Positions 18,797 through 28,152 of a stretch of 39,288 bases of DNA are shown piece by piece (the stretch's first letter is position 1; each line of letters begins with the position of its first letter). This DNA comes from Prorocentrum cordatum (lineage: Eukaryota; Sar; Dinophyceae; Prorocentrales; Prorocentraceae). The notes below the pieces were generated by a model. That model searched no databases, was not told the origin of the DNA, and saw only the letters and a list, made by a program, of their open reading frames with translations. Where the stretch lies: the NCBI GenBank assembly GCA_963575745.1, contig CAUYUJ010008566.1:1-39288 (forward strand). Reading direction: 5' to 3'. A program made the translations under genes and the position numbers.

Positions 18797-18990
18797 TGGT
18801 GGTGTGTGGTGTGGCGTGGTGTGGTGTGGTGCGATGTGGCGTGGTGTGGTGTGGTGTGGTGCGATGTGGCGTGGTGTGGGGTGGTGTGTGTACGAGCGAG
18901 AAGGAGGAGGTGAGGTGGGAACGCAGGTGTGACGCGGGTGTAGAGAAGGGGAGGTGAGTGAACGCGGGTGCGACGCGGGTGTTGAGACAA
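18790..18990. repeat. GTGGT-rich tract and short 41-bp duplication
   Basis: 18790-18890 is a G/T-rich run with a GTGCGATGTGGCGTGGTGTG unit repeated at about 31-bp spacing. At about 18917 and 18958 ACGCGGGTG-type text repeats 41 bp apart. This is continuous with the minisatellite. Confidence 0.85.
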
Positions 18991-19059
18991 TCAGAACCCC
19001 ACTTAGAATGGGGGGGAACAAGTCAGAAGGCTCAGGCGAGCTAAGCGGCTCTTCGGGCG

Positions 19060-20150
19060 GCGCGCTGCCAAAGTCTTTACTGCTGGCCCCCCTCCCCAGC
19101 CTCGCGTTCGGGTCTGAGGTTCATGGGCTCTCGGATTTTGAATGGCACAGGTTGCAGGTCGCTGCCGCCAGTACTATGCAGCCGTCTGCCAAGATGTGGT
19201 CACGGACCTCTGTCCTGATTTTGTCCCAGGACCCGACCTGGTACCCTGCGGTGGCGCCCATCGTGAGGTACCCCAAGGAGATTTGGGCCAACCAAACCCA
19301 GCTCTTTCCTTTTGTTATCCCGTGGGCTGAGCTGAGGGACGCTTGGAGAGGGGCGTTTGGTTCCCCTGGGCCCAAAACCTGGCGCGGGATCCGTGGGCCG
19401 CTGGGGGCCATGAAGCTGGCCTTGAAGAGGATCTCTTGGAGCATGCCTAACTACTGCACCCTGTTGGACGATTTTGGAACTGAAGTTTGGCTGGCGGTCA
19501 CGTCCCCAGCTCTTCTTAAGAAGCTTTTGAAGGCTGCTGTTCAGAGGACTCATGAGAGGTCCAGCGGCGCTGCTCTGCTCCCGCGCATTCCAGGAGCTCG
19601 AGTTTGCCATGATGTGGTTGCTGCTACGCTCCGCTCCAAGAAGGGCACGCCGTACCAGCGAGGTTGTGCCAAGGCTGTTGCTTGTAATGCCACGTGGACT
19701 AGAACCAGAGCCGCTGAAGCAGGGTACGCTGTCAGCACTGTCTGCGAGCTTTGTGCGGGTGCGCCAGATGCCATGCTCCATCGGCTATGGTTCTGCCCAG
19801 CGTGCCATGACAAGAGGGGGGCAGTGTTTGACAGTTTCAAGCCAAAGTTTTCCCTCCTGCCCCCGCCCGGCCTCTCGCCCGAGAACAACGAAGACGACCG
19901 CTTGTTGTTTACGCGTGGCCTGTTTCGGCACCCAGGGGATGTGTGTCCTTTTCCTGCTCGTGATGATGTTGAAGATACTGGCCTCGAGATTATCTGGGCC
20001 AACGACCGTGCATCCAATTCGCTTAGTTTATCTGGGCACATCTTTGTGGACGGATCCTGCGTTGCGCACCTTGTTAAAGAACTCCCTAGGGCTGGGTGGG
20101 GGATTGCGATGGTCAGTGACGAGGGAGACGAGATCTGTCGCATTAGTTGC
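19060..20150 (+). pseudogene. LINE post-RT region and N-terminal part of RNase H
   Basis: The frame resumes with LPSLAFGSEVHGLSDFEWHR, the block that normally follows the RT thumb, so only a short part of the protein is missing across the gap and minisatellite. Further on, VCELCAGAPDAMLHRLWFCP gives the CxxC...HxxxxC pattern common after RT in LINEs. RNase H begins at SGHIFVDGSC, whose Asp (20049-20051) is the first catalytic residue, and continues RAGWGIAMV. Meaningful text leaves this frame at about 20130-20150. Confidence 0.82.
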
Positions 20151-21478
20151 CCCTTTGGGCCCCCGACCTCCAGACTGCCCAAGGGGGAGAGTTTGGGGCT
20201 CACGCTGTTGCTGCAATGCATGCCCAGCCAGGTAGTTCCATTTACTCCGATTGTAAGAACGTGGTATTACAAGCCAATGGGCCGCTGCTCAAGGCTCTGT
20301 CCTACCAACGCGTGTGTTCTGGCTTTTTGCTCCCCACCCACCGCAAGCTTTTAGAAGGGGTGTTTAAGGTCAAGGCGCATGTAGAAGATTCCTGTGACCT
20401 TACCGAGCTGGAGCGGTTTTGGAAGCAAGGCAACGACCTTGCGGATCTGGTTGCCAAGAGCTCGCTTGCCCGCCACCCGCAACCCGACCCCGGGGATGTG
20501 GTTTGGCTCGAGAGATGCCTCGCGGTTGCCCAGTGTGTCATGCGTCTTTCTACTGAGCTGATGCCACAGTGGCCTCGGCTAAACATGACAGGGGCCCCGC
20601 TTGTGCCCAAGCCCCTGCGGCCTAAGATAGAGCCGATGTCCCACCAGTGGACTCGGGTGTCTTCGTTTTGGCAGTGCATTGAATGTCTCAAGGTTGCTAA
20701 GGGCGTACCACGGACGAACCCTGACGGGTCTCGGCCTGGAGGTCTCGACCCGCCTGCCCCAGGGGCGTGCCGTAGAGATTCCAAGCTGGCGTCTGCGGTG
20801 CTCTCAGCCCTCAAGCACAACTGTATCGCTTTGCTATGCTCCGACGGCGCTGCCCTCACTATTTGTATGCGATGCTATGCCTATTATTCCCACGGGCAGC
20901 CTCGCAATTTGCTTAGACAATGTGACGGCCAACCACAGAGTGCAGGCGCCAAGTCTGCCTGGAGTGCAGTGGGGGCTGGACGCCACCCCAAGCGCAAAGG
21001 CGTTTCAGTTGAGGTTGGCCCCTGGTATGAAGATTTGCAGCAGGAGGGGCGGCCACGGCGTCTCACCGACCAAGAAAGGGAGCTGCGGACTGCCCAGCTA
21101 GTGCGGAGGCTCGTCACCGCTGCAGGGGGGGCATCGGCCCCAGCGGGCATGGAGCTGGAGGTGGATCCTCCACAGTCGGTACCGCCGCAGGGGCAGCAGC
21201 ACGATCGAGTCGTTGACCTTTCGTCCGTGTCGTTGTGCACCGTCGAAGCTGCTGCCCCATCGGCTTTCCCTCTTGGACCACGGGACGTGGAAGAGGAAAC
21301 AGTCATTTCGTGGTTCGGCTTGCCTGGTGAGAGTCCCTCCCAGCAGGCCGTGCGGCAGGTGCCCGAGCCAGCCTCCTCGGTTGGAGCGTTCGGCCGAGAC
21401 CGAGTTGCCTCCGTCCTCGAAGAGGAAGTGGCCTCGCTCGTCGCCGTCGCTGCACCACAGCCTGACGACTCAGATTAG
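20147..21478 (+). pseudogene. LINE RNase H remainder and Cys-rich C-terminus
   Basis: A different frame from the preceding part supplies LQTAQGGEFGAHAV (second catalytic acid, Glu at 20189-20191), SIYSDCKNVV (third, Asp) and VKAHVEDS with GNDLADLVAK, completing an RNase H set. Downstream lies a C-terminal module with CIECL and later CMRCYAYYSHGQPRNLLRQC, the kind of Cys-rich ending I recall in dinoflagellate LINEs. An acidic tail ends at TAG 21476-21478. RNase H removes template RNA in the copying reaction. The break between the two halves makes it inactive as read. Confidence 0.82.
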
Positions 21479-21723
21479 GAGATGCAGCATGCGTCCTCCG
21501 CGTGTGGTGCGTCTCGCACAGACCTCATTCTCTTCTGGTCGTGGGCTTAGGGGGGCAGGCGGTGAGCCACAGTGGATCCTCCCCTCTTGCGGGAAATCGC
21601 CCCGTGGCTTTCGCGCCTGCCCTCCTTTCTTTGTTTTGCTGCTCGCTGGCCCGCTTCAGGCCAGATAGCAGGGGGCGACGTCTGTTGATCGTCGCCCTGG
21701 GTTGCCACGGTCGATGTCAAAAC
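21479..21723. other. Sequence after the LINE stop; no feature
   Basis: Possible 3' untranslated part of the LINE. No poly(A), tandem 3' repeat or target duplication could be identified before the CTC tract. Confidence 0.4.
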
Positions 21724-21880
21724 ATCTTCCTCCTCCTCCTCCTCCTCCTCCTCCTCCTCCTCCTCCTCCTCCTCCATGTCCTCCCTCTCCTCCTCCCTCC
21801 TCCTGCCTCCTTCTCCTCCTCCTCCTCCTCCTGCATCTCCTCCTCCCCCTCCTCCACCTCCTTCTCTCCCCCTCCTCGGG
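21724..21880. repeat. (CTC)n tract
   Basis: CTCCTC run with CCCTCC interruptions. Open frames here are Ser/Leu/Pro-rich (plus) or Glu/Gly-rich (minus) and not gene evidence. Confidence 0.93.
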
Positions 21881-21969
21881 TCGCCTACGGCCCGCCCAGA
21901 ATCCTGTGGATTTCGCTGTCAAGGGGAGCACAGGGCAGAAGCACAACCCGGAGCAGGAGGAGGGCACGA

Positions 21970-22127
21970 TGAAGTCGGGCACGTCCCTCTACAGGAGGAT
22001 TTTTCAAAGATAGTCAAACAACAGTATGGGGACGATTTCTCGATTACCTTTGCTTATGATTTGATAAGTTGTCCTATCTTTCATTTTTCGTCCAAAATCC
22101 GCCGGTATGAGGACACGCCCGACCTGA
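21970..22127 (+). mobile_element. MITE-A copy 6 (complete)
   Basis: The 158-bp copy starts TGAAGTCGGGCACGTCCCTC and ends ACACGCCCGACCTGA. The flanking octamers GGGCACGA (21962-21969) and GGGTACGA (22128-22135) differ at one position. The core contains AAAGATAGTCAAACAACAG and TTTTTCGTCCAAAATCCGCC. Confidence 0.88.
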
Positions 22128-22229
22128 GGGTACGATGACCACGACGGGGATGCCGACGACGACGGCAGCGATGACGGTGACGAGGACGGCGACAGCGAAG
22201 AGGACGGGGCGAAGAAGGCTGGGCGGCTG

Positions 22230-22575
22230 AGGAGCATGAGGGGGAGGAGGAGGAGGAGGAGGAGGAGGAGGAGGAGGAGGAGGAGGAGGACGACGAAGAG
22301 GCTCAAGACAGTTCAAAGGAGCAGGGCGAGGACGATGTGCAAGAGGAGCAGGATGAGGAACATCAACAGGAGGACGGGAAGGTTTTTGGGGAATGATGAT
22401 GGCACGTATGTTTATGGATGGGGGGATGGAGAGGGAAACGGAAAGGGGAGGATAGGGATGAGGATGAGGGTCATGATGATAAAGGGAGGGGATGAGAGGG
22501 CAGGATTCGGAGATTCAGGCGAGTGAGATGGAGGAGTTCGAGGAGGACGACTCACATACAGTGCCGTCAATGGTG
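22230..22575. repeat. (GAG)n tract and purine-rich flank
   Basis: GAGGAG run at about 22236-22295, followed by GA-rich sequence to about 22575 without a recognised gene. Confidence 0.85.
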
Positions 22576-22629
22576 CAGGCGGGAGAAGCTCAAGCGAAGC
22601 GCAACTGCCAGACAGTCCTGCGGCAGGCG

Positions 22630-22766
22630 GGAGACGCAGACATAGAGAGGTCGAGATATATATAGAGAGAAGGGGAGAGAGAGAGAGAGAGAGAGACAGA
22701 GGGAGGGAGTAAGAGCAGACGCAGGCATAGAGAGGTCGATATATATATATATATATATATACATAT

Positions 22767-22800
<34 letters not shown>

Positions 22801-22830
22801 GGAGAGGGAGAGAGAGGCAGAGACCACCGC
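22630..22830. repeat. (GA)n and (TA)n compound microsatellite
   Basis: Two GA runs and a TA run. CATAGAGAGGTCGATATATA-type text occurs twice, about 86 bp apart (about 22640 and 22726), so the compound itself was duplicated. Confidence 0.9.
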
Positions 22831-22874
22831 GCCCCCACTCAATGACAAGGGATGGTGCCCTCCGCCCCTTCTCG

Positions 22875-22891
22875 CCCCCCCCCCCCCCCCC
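22875..22891. repeat. 17-nt C homopolymer
   Basis: An uninterrupted C run in GC-rich non-coding sequence. Length may be unreliable in the assembly. Confidence 0.95.
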
Positions 22892-23236
22892 AGGTGCGAG
22901 CTCCGCTCCATCGCGGGTGCGAGGCGCGTGCGGGGGGTGCTCCCTCTTCCCTTGGGCGCGTCGCGTGCTGTCTGGGGACCGGGCTTCAAACACTCCCTCC
23001 GTCGGGCGATTGTCTTCTTATTCTCTGTTTTGCTGATCGGCGCGGGCCCTCGCACCCCCCACCTCCCCCCCCCTGGAGTGGATCTCGGCTGCTTTTGGTT
23101 CATGCTTCAAGCAGGTGGACTCTCCTTCATGGGGCGCGCTGTCGCAAACAGTCGCATGAAGTAGAAGTCTGGTGCCAGACCCCCCTCTCCCCCCCCTTTC
23201 CTGCCCAGTGTCGAAACGCCGAATAAGAAAACCAGA

Positions 23237-23420
23237 ACTCAGATGAGGCAAGGGTACCGATGCCACTCGCACCATTCCCTGATTGTCACCTTTCGGGGCC
23301 TCCTGGGAGGCCCTCGTCGCCACGGCCGGATTCGCCTCGGAGTTCTGGCCGGTCAGAACGAACCCCGGGAAAGGTCCAGGGAGTAGCGGCATCGGTGCTT
23401 GCTCGGTTCCCCCAACACCC
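23237..23420 (+). mobile_element. Family B element, copy 4
   Basis: Left arm GGTACCGATGCCACTC (23253-23268) and right arm GTAGCGGCATCGGTGC (23383-23398). Shoulders ACTCAGATGAGGCAAG and CTCGGTTCCCCCAA and the central GGGCCTCCTGGGAGGCCC are retained. Compared with copies 1-2 the arms carry a paired change (CCCATGCC with GGCATGGG becomes CCGATGCC with GGCATCGG). Confidence 0.72.
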
Positions 23421-24054
23421 TTGGTGACGGACCGCGTGGTGATCTCAGAGCCCCAAGAGACCTCACCGCGCGGTGCGCCGCCGCACGGTGTTGGGACCTC
23501 GGGAGGCCCCGGTCGCCCGAGACGCCCTCGACTGACGACCCGAGTTCCGAAGCCGTGCGGTGGCCCAGAATCCCCACTTACTCACCACACGGTGTGGTGA
23601 GCACACCGCTCGGGGTCCTCGAGTCAATGTTCCTCTTCCTCCTCAGTCCACGGGGCCCTCCTGCTCCCTCAAGGAAGCTCAGGCCTGTCGACGAACGTCG
23701 TTGCAGGCAGCATTTCAGAAAGCAGTTTGGCCGACCCTCCCTCGTGGTCGGCGTGGGTTCCCGCACTGCAGCGGCTCCAACACCCTATACAACGTAGTGC
23801 AAAGGCCCTGCGAAGGCCCTCTGATAAGCACCCGCACCTGCTGCAGATCAGGATTGCTACTCCAGGAACATCCGTGAGACACGGTTTTGGTCTTCGGGAT
23901 TATGCAAAACATCCGGCCCAAGCACGTCCCAGCCCGCTGGGGCTCGAGCGGCTGCCACCCTGTGTGTCCCCAGTGATCGACAGGTTCGCCGCATGCGCTG
24001 ATGGCACATCCAGGGTTTCCGGATTGAAGTCCAATCGTGGTCGGCTACCCCCGC
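23421..24054. other. No gene; one perfect 21-bp palindrome
   Basis: CTCACCACAC-G-GTGTGGTGAG at 23581-23601 has perfect 10-bp arms. The rest shows no recognisable feature. Confidence 0.55.
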
Positions 24055-24250
24055 GGGAGGACGGGGATGAGGAGGATGAGGAGGTGGAAGAGGAGGAGGA
24101 GGAGGAGGAGGTGGAAGAGGAGGAGGAGGAGGAGGAGGAGGAGGAGGAGGAGGAGGAGGAGGGAGAGGAGGAGGAGGAGGAGGAGGAGGAGAAGGAGACG
24201 CTAGATGATGAGTATGACCAGGAGGAGGACGAGGAGGAGGAGGAGGACCA
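24055..24250. repeat. (GAG)n tract
   Basis: Almost pure GAGGAG with GATGAG edges. The overlying frame (23727-24281) has an ordinary N-terminal part followed by poly-Glu, but no domain, so it is not called as a gene. Confidence 0.93.
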
Positions 24251-24589
24251 GTTTAAACCCAAGACTCACCAACGATGTTGACATACACCCTCTCTCCAAG
24301 ATCCCTTTTCATAGGGCCCTACAGGGAGTCATTTCCACAGGGAATTGCCCCGTTGGGGGATAACCGTGTGAACATTTTGAAGCTTGCCAGAACACCATTC
24401 TCAGGACTTCAACGTCACGGGTGAACCTGATTGTTACGTAGTGGCGATCCTGAATCGTGCCAGGACGCCATCCCTGGGACTTCAACACCGCGAAACAACG
24501 TATCTGTTGCGCCCTGACAAGCCTGAATCGCTCCAACTACCATAATTTTGTACGTGAGCCGTGAGAACCAATGAAACCTATTCAAACTT
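24251..24589. other. Short imperfect direct duplication, no gene
   Basis: CCAGAACACCATTCTCAGGA (about 24389) and CCAGGACGCCATCCCTGGGA (about 24459), each followed by CTTCAAC, form a roughly 70-bp imperfect direct repeat just before the 82-bp array. Confidence 0.5.
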
Positions 24590-25180
24590 TGAAAAGAACG
24601 AGTGTGCGCGGCGCTAAGGCGAGGGCCACATTTCAAAAATGACCCGCCGTCAATCCGTAAAGCTTGTGCAAGATTAAAAAAAAAAAAAACGAATGTGCGC
24701 GGCGCTGAGGCGAGATTCATACTTTGAAAAGGAACCGCCCTCAATCCGCACATGTCTTGCAAGTTTGAGAACGGAAGTGCGCGGCGCACAGGCGAGAGCC
24801 ACATGTTGAAAACGAGCCGCCCTCGATCCGTAAAGCTCTTGCGAATTCTAAAACGAATGTGCGCGGCGCTGAGGCAAGAGCCACAGTTCGAAGAGGACCC
24901 GCAGTCAATCCGTGAAACTCGTGTAAGTTTTTAGAACGAACGTGCACGGCGCTGAGGCGAGAGCCACATTTTAAAAAGGACCCGCTGTTAACCCGTGACA
25001 ATGTGCAAACTTATAGAACGAATGTGCGCGGCGTTGAGGCGAGAGTCACATTTTGAAAAGAAACAGCCCTCAATCCGTGAAGCCCTTGCAAATGTAAAGA
25101 CGAATGCACGCGGCGTTAAGGCGAGATGCATACTTTGAAAGCGATCCGCCTTACATCTGTGAAGCTGTTGTCAATGTGAA
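24590..25180. repeat. About 82-bp tandem array, seven units
   Basis: The GTGCGCGGCGCTGAGGCGAG motif recurs at about 24605, 24696, 24778, 24860, 24943, 25025 and 25105, giving spacings of 91, 82, 82, 83, 82 and 80 bp. The first interval is longer because of a 14-nt A run. Each unit continues CCACATTTTGAAAAGGACCC and CAATCCGTGAAGC. Divergence between units is substantial, so the array is old. Confidence 0.93.
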
Positions 25181-25666
25181 ATCATGAGGTTCGTAAGCGG
25201 TGAGGAAGTCTCAGGCGAAACTCCCGTCCCGCCCTTTCGACCGGCCTCGGGGTTCGACAGGGAGCAGTTATTGATAAGGAAAAAGAATGGAGCAGGCGGA
25301 GGGGGGGACAGGAGGGAGAGCAGGAGGAGGAGGTGGAGGCGGAAGGAGTAGGAGGAGGATGAGGGGGAGAATGATGATGCGGAAAGGTAAGAATCGGAAG
25401 CGAGACGAGGAGGAAGCGGCGGACGATATTTTGAGATGTCCGCTGCGGCCGAGTCCTCCCCTGCGTGTCGAGACCGTCCTATGCAGCCTGAGCTGACCGC
25501 TGCCAAGGAAGAAGCGACTGGAGGCATATGCCGAGCGGGGCAAGGGCGTCAATGCCGCGCCAGCCCACAGTTGGCCAGTTGGCGCATTGAATAAGAGGTC
25601 CGCCTGCCAGCAGTTGTCCCGCGGAATTTTCTTAACGCCCGAACGGCCCAAGGTCGGGCAGACGCT
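25181..25666. other. Purine-rich sequence, no gene recognised
   Basis: A GGAGG-rich segment lies at about 25290-25370; the rest is unremarkable. Confidence 0.4.
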
Positions 25667-25909
25667 TTGACTCCCATCGAGGACCGGATCGGCACGCGTT
25701 GGTACGGACACGCGCTGTATGACTCAGACGACGACGACGACGTCGACGACGACGACGATGACGACGACGACTGTATGTCTTTCGCGAAGACTGTACCGGT
25801 CACTGACGCTGAAATGATGGAACAGCTCGGACGCGAGCAGACGAGGCTCCACCCGCTCCCGGATCCAACGGTGTTCGGACTCACGGAGGAAGAATGCCCC
25901 CTGTTGTAG
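25667..25909 (+). CDS. Possible short Asp-rich exon or protein (weak)
   Basis: An 80-codon frame from ATG to TAG has a run of Asp from GACGAC repeats (about residues 20-36) between stretches of ordinary composition (RIGTRWYGHALY before; TVPVTDAEMMEQLGREQTRL after). The non-repeat parts look more protein-like than most frames here, but there is no domain I recognise. An equally long minus-strand frame overlaps, and dinoflagellate genes are usually intron-rich. It is most likely not a gene. Confidence 0.15.
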   Translation: MTPIEDRIGTRWYGHALYDSDDDDDVDDDDDDDDDCMSFAKTVPVTDAEMMEQLGREQTRLHPLPDPTVFGLTEEECPLL

Positions 25910-26513
25910 CAGTGTAGCAGCGCCCCTGCTCAGGCGGCACGGCGTCGCTCTTCGGAGACGTCGCGGTGAGACAGGCGCGCCGCTCGGCAGCCTGCCTGCG
26001 TGAGTTGTGGTGGGCTGGTCGGGTGAGCACGGTTTTTGAAGAAGCAGCGGCACATACACATGGCTTTGGACCTCCGAAAGGTTTTTGTCTATTCCGCTGC
26101 TTGCCCTTCTCAGTCTGTCACGGAGGGGTCGTCCTTGCCTATAGGGGTGCCAGGGTGGCCAGGCACACGGACCAGGCAGTGCCCGTGCGACGGTCATGGC
26201 CATGCAGTCTTCGCGGCAACCTAGGATCGGGGGAATGTAAGACTCGAGTACTCGAGTACTCCGGAACTCGGATTCGCCTTCGCTATTTGACGAGCCCGCC
26301 CTGGAATTTGTCGGTCCAACTTTCGTGGGATGTTTGCAGCGGGAGGTCGGGTGAAATTTCAGATTGGGTCTCGTCTTTTTCATGGCGGCCCCGTCAGGTC
26401 AACCCGAGTCCCACGTGCCCGAGTCTTACGTCTCCCCGATAGGAGGGCGGATGCGTGGGGGATGGAGGCAGGAATCGAGTGGTGAAGTCTTGGTGGCGAA
26501 CCCCTATCCTCGC
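25910..26513. other. No feature recognised
   Basis: Contains a short ACTCGAGT tandem pair near 26241-26260. No gene is supported on either strand. Confidence 0.4.
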
Positions 26514-26710
26514 GGGCAACGATAGGGGGGGATAGGCATAGGGGGGGATACATCGACTCCCAATCGCCCATTGGTCGTGCCCGATAGCCCCAACCTGCCC
26601 CGGAAGGTTCGGATTCACTATCGTGGGCCTATCGCCGATCTATCGGCGATGTATCGTCGATTGCAGGTCGATGCATCCCCCCCTATGCCAGTCCCCCCCT
26701 ATCGTTGCCC
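26514..26710. mobile_element. 197-bp foldback element with about 52-bp inverted termini
   Basis: The left arm begins GGGCAACGATAGGGGGGG at 26514 and continues GGCATAGGGGGGGATACATC then GACTCCCAATC. The reverse complement of 26659-26710 reads the same way with a few differences (GATGCATCGACCTGCAATC). The centre holds CGCCGATCTATCGGCG, itself a palindrome. No clear target duplication; the right end overlaps the left end of family E copy 3. Confidence 0.8.
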
Positions 26711-26854
26711 CCCATATCCCCTCGTACCCATCCCGAGCCCCACCATTTCACCACCCCAGTTGGGGATGCGGCCTATATCCCTATCCAGAGGGGTACAACG
26801 GCCAGTGGGGCCCAGGCCACGCCCATGGGGATATGGGTCGGTTAAACGGTGCTC
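26699..26854 (+). mobile_element. Family E element, copy 3
   Basis: Left arm ATCGTTGCCCCCCATATCCCC (26701-26721, slightly eroded). Right arm GGGGATATGGGTCGG then TTAAACGGTGCTCA (ends 26854). The shared interior CCAGTTGGGGATG and GTGGGGCCCAGGCCACGCC matches copies 1-2. The arms carry CATATCCCC/GGGGATATG where copies 1-2 have CATCCCC/GGGGATG. Confidence 0.7.
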
Positions 26855-27120
26855 AGTGAAGGTAGATGGCGAGGCTGCACGGGATGACGATGGATGAGGT
26901 TGGCTGTTCGGTGCCCAGGGGCACCCTCGATGACCACGCAGGAACCCACCGCATCGGGAAGTTATGCCGCACATTTCGGATTTAGTTCGTTTGGTTTGTG
27001 TTGATGCTGCTGTTGGCGGCGAGTGGGAGCCGTCACATGGGACGTGCTCTTCCACGTCGTGTCTCGGTGTATTGTGTCGCATGACGGCTGGTGCCGCCGA
27101 CCCTGAAAGACATCGACGAC

Positions 27121-27250
27121 GACCAGGAGGGGGAGGAGGAGGAGGGGAAGGAGGAGGCGGAGGAGGAGATAAGGAGGAGGAGGATGATGATGATGAGGAG
27201 GAGGAGGAGAAGGAGGAGGAGGAGGAGGAGGGGGAGAAGGAGGAGGGGGA
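27121..27250. repeat. (GGA)n tract with GATGAT core
   Basis: GGAGGAG repeats with a short GATGATGAT stretch. Overlapping frames are Glu/Gly- or Arg-rich. Confidence 0.93.
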
Positions 27251-27954
27251 GGACGTCGTGTCTAGGTGTATTTCCATGTCCTCGTCATCGCCCTCCACTT
27301 CTCTCCCTTTTTCTCGGCTCCCCTCTTCACCCCTCTTTACTTCTCCTCCTCCTGTCTTTCTGGGGCTCTCGCGTGGCCCGGTTTGGCAACGTCGGGCTTA
27401 GGGGCCTTGTTGGGGCCTTGCCGGGGCCTCAAGACACCCCCAAGAGGACACAGGATGATGTCGCGTCGAATGCTTCCGCGGCCGTTCTCCCTGTGGGGTA
27501 AGCTGTATAGGGGGCGACGGGATGGCCACGCGCATGCGCCGATTTCGCGCGTCCGAGACATGAAGAATCAAAGCTTCTGTGGTGACGCGTGATGGGGGCG
27601 CCCACGGGCTTGCTGCTTCGACGGTCTCCTGGCAAACGGTACCGGCGTAGGCTTCTTGGCCTTCGATGGGATGGTTCGCAGAGGTGTGCCCACTGACGCG
27701 TTCTAGGGCTGTTCCCGAGGTCCCCCCCCGGACGGCGCTCGTTGAACCAGACCCATTGCTTCCATTGTAAATCACAGAAGCGATGCGGTGGGTGGCGTTG
27801 GTGCAGGGATGTGCCCGGGAGGCTCCAGACCCTGGAGGATTCCTTGCCTGGTAAGGGCGGCGGTGATTGCCATGGTCAAGCCCCAATGTGTGTTCCACCA
27901 GCTTCCAGACTCTGGACTCCTTGTCTCTAGGCCTCCTAGATGGAGTCGGCGTAG
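27251..27954. other. No feature recognised
   Basis: A 243-codon minus-strand frame crosses this stretch (27398-28129), but part of it lies in the GATGCATC element and no domain is recognisable. It is treated as chance. Confidence 0.4.
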
Positions 27955-28152
27955 ATGGGGTCGGAGGATCGCGCCGCATCGCTGATGCATCGCCGATGCA
28001 TCGCCGATGCATCGGCGGTGCATCTGCGATGCGGCTTGATGTGGGGCACATTTTTCTCCACGCTGGCGCCGCCGATGCTTCGCCGACGTCGCAAGTGCAT
28101 GGCCGATGCATGGCCGATGCATCGGCCATGCGGCGCGATCCTCCGACCCCAT
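27955..28152. mobile_element. 198-bp hairpin element built on GATGCATCG
   Basis: The termini are perfect inverted repeats of 25 bp (ATGGGGTCGGAGGATCGCGC then CGCAT) and continue imperfectly. The interior is an array of GATGCATCGCC and GCATGGCCGATGCATCG units, which are themselves palindromic, so the whole element can fold into a near-complete hairpin. Immediate flanks GTAG and GTAA match at 3 of 4 bases. Non-coding. Confidence 0.82.

Larger units (their letters stand above)
13828..21478 (+). mobile_element. Decayed non-LTR (LINE) retrotransposon, composite
   Basis: In order along the plus strand: ORF1-like zinc ribbon and coiled coil, an open Ala/Pro-rich region, the start of an apurinic endonuclease domain, a linker, reverse transcriptase, a post-RT Cys/His region, RNase H and a Cys-rich C-terminus. 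Reading passes through at least six frame changes, two in-frame stops, one endonuclease deletion, a 100-N gap and a minisatellite. No single frame can make the polyprotein. I cannot place the 5' and 3' ends or a target duplication. Some frame changes at homopolymers may be assembly errors. Confidence 0.9.

Noticed and set aside
17825-19021. 398-codon minus-strand frame across the 90-bp array
   Set aside because: Open because the 90-bp unit has no stops in that frame; it opposes the LINE and passes through the N gap.
23727-24281. 184-codon frame ending in poly-Glu
   Set aside because: The C-terminal half is the GAG tract and the N-terminal half has no recognisable domain.
27398-28129. 243-codon minus-strand frame with repeated MHRRCIGDASA peptide
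   Set aside because: The repeated peptide is the GATGCATC palindrome element read as protein.
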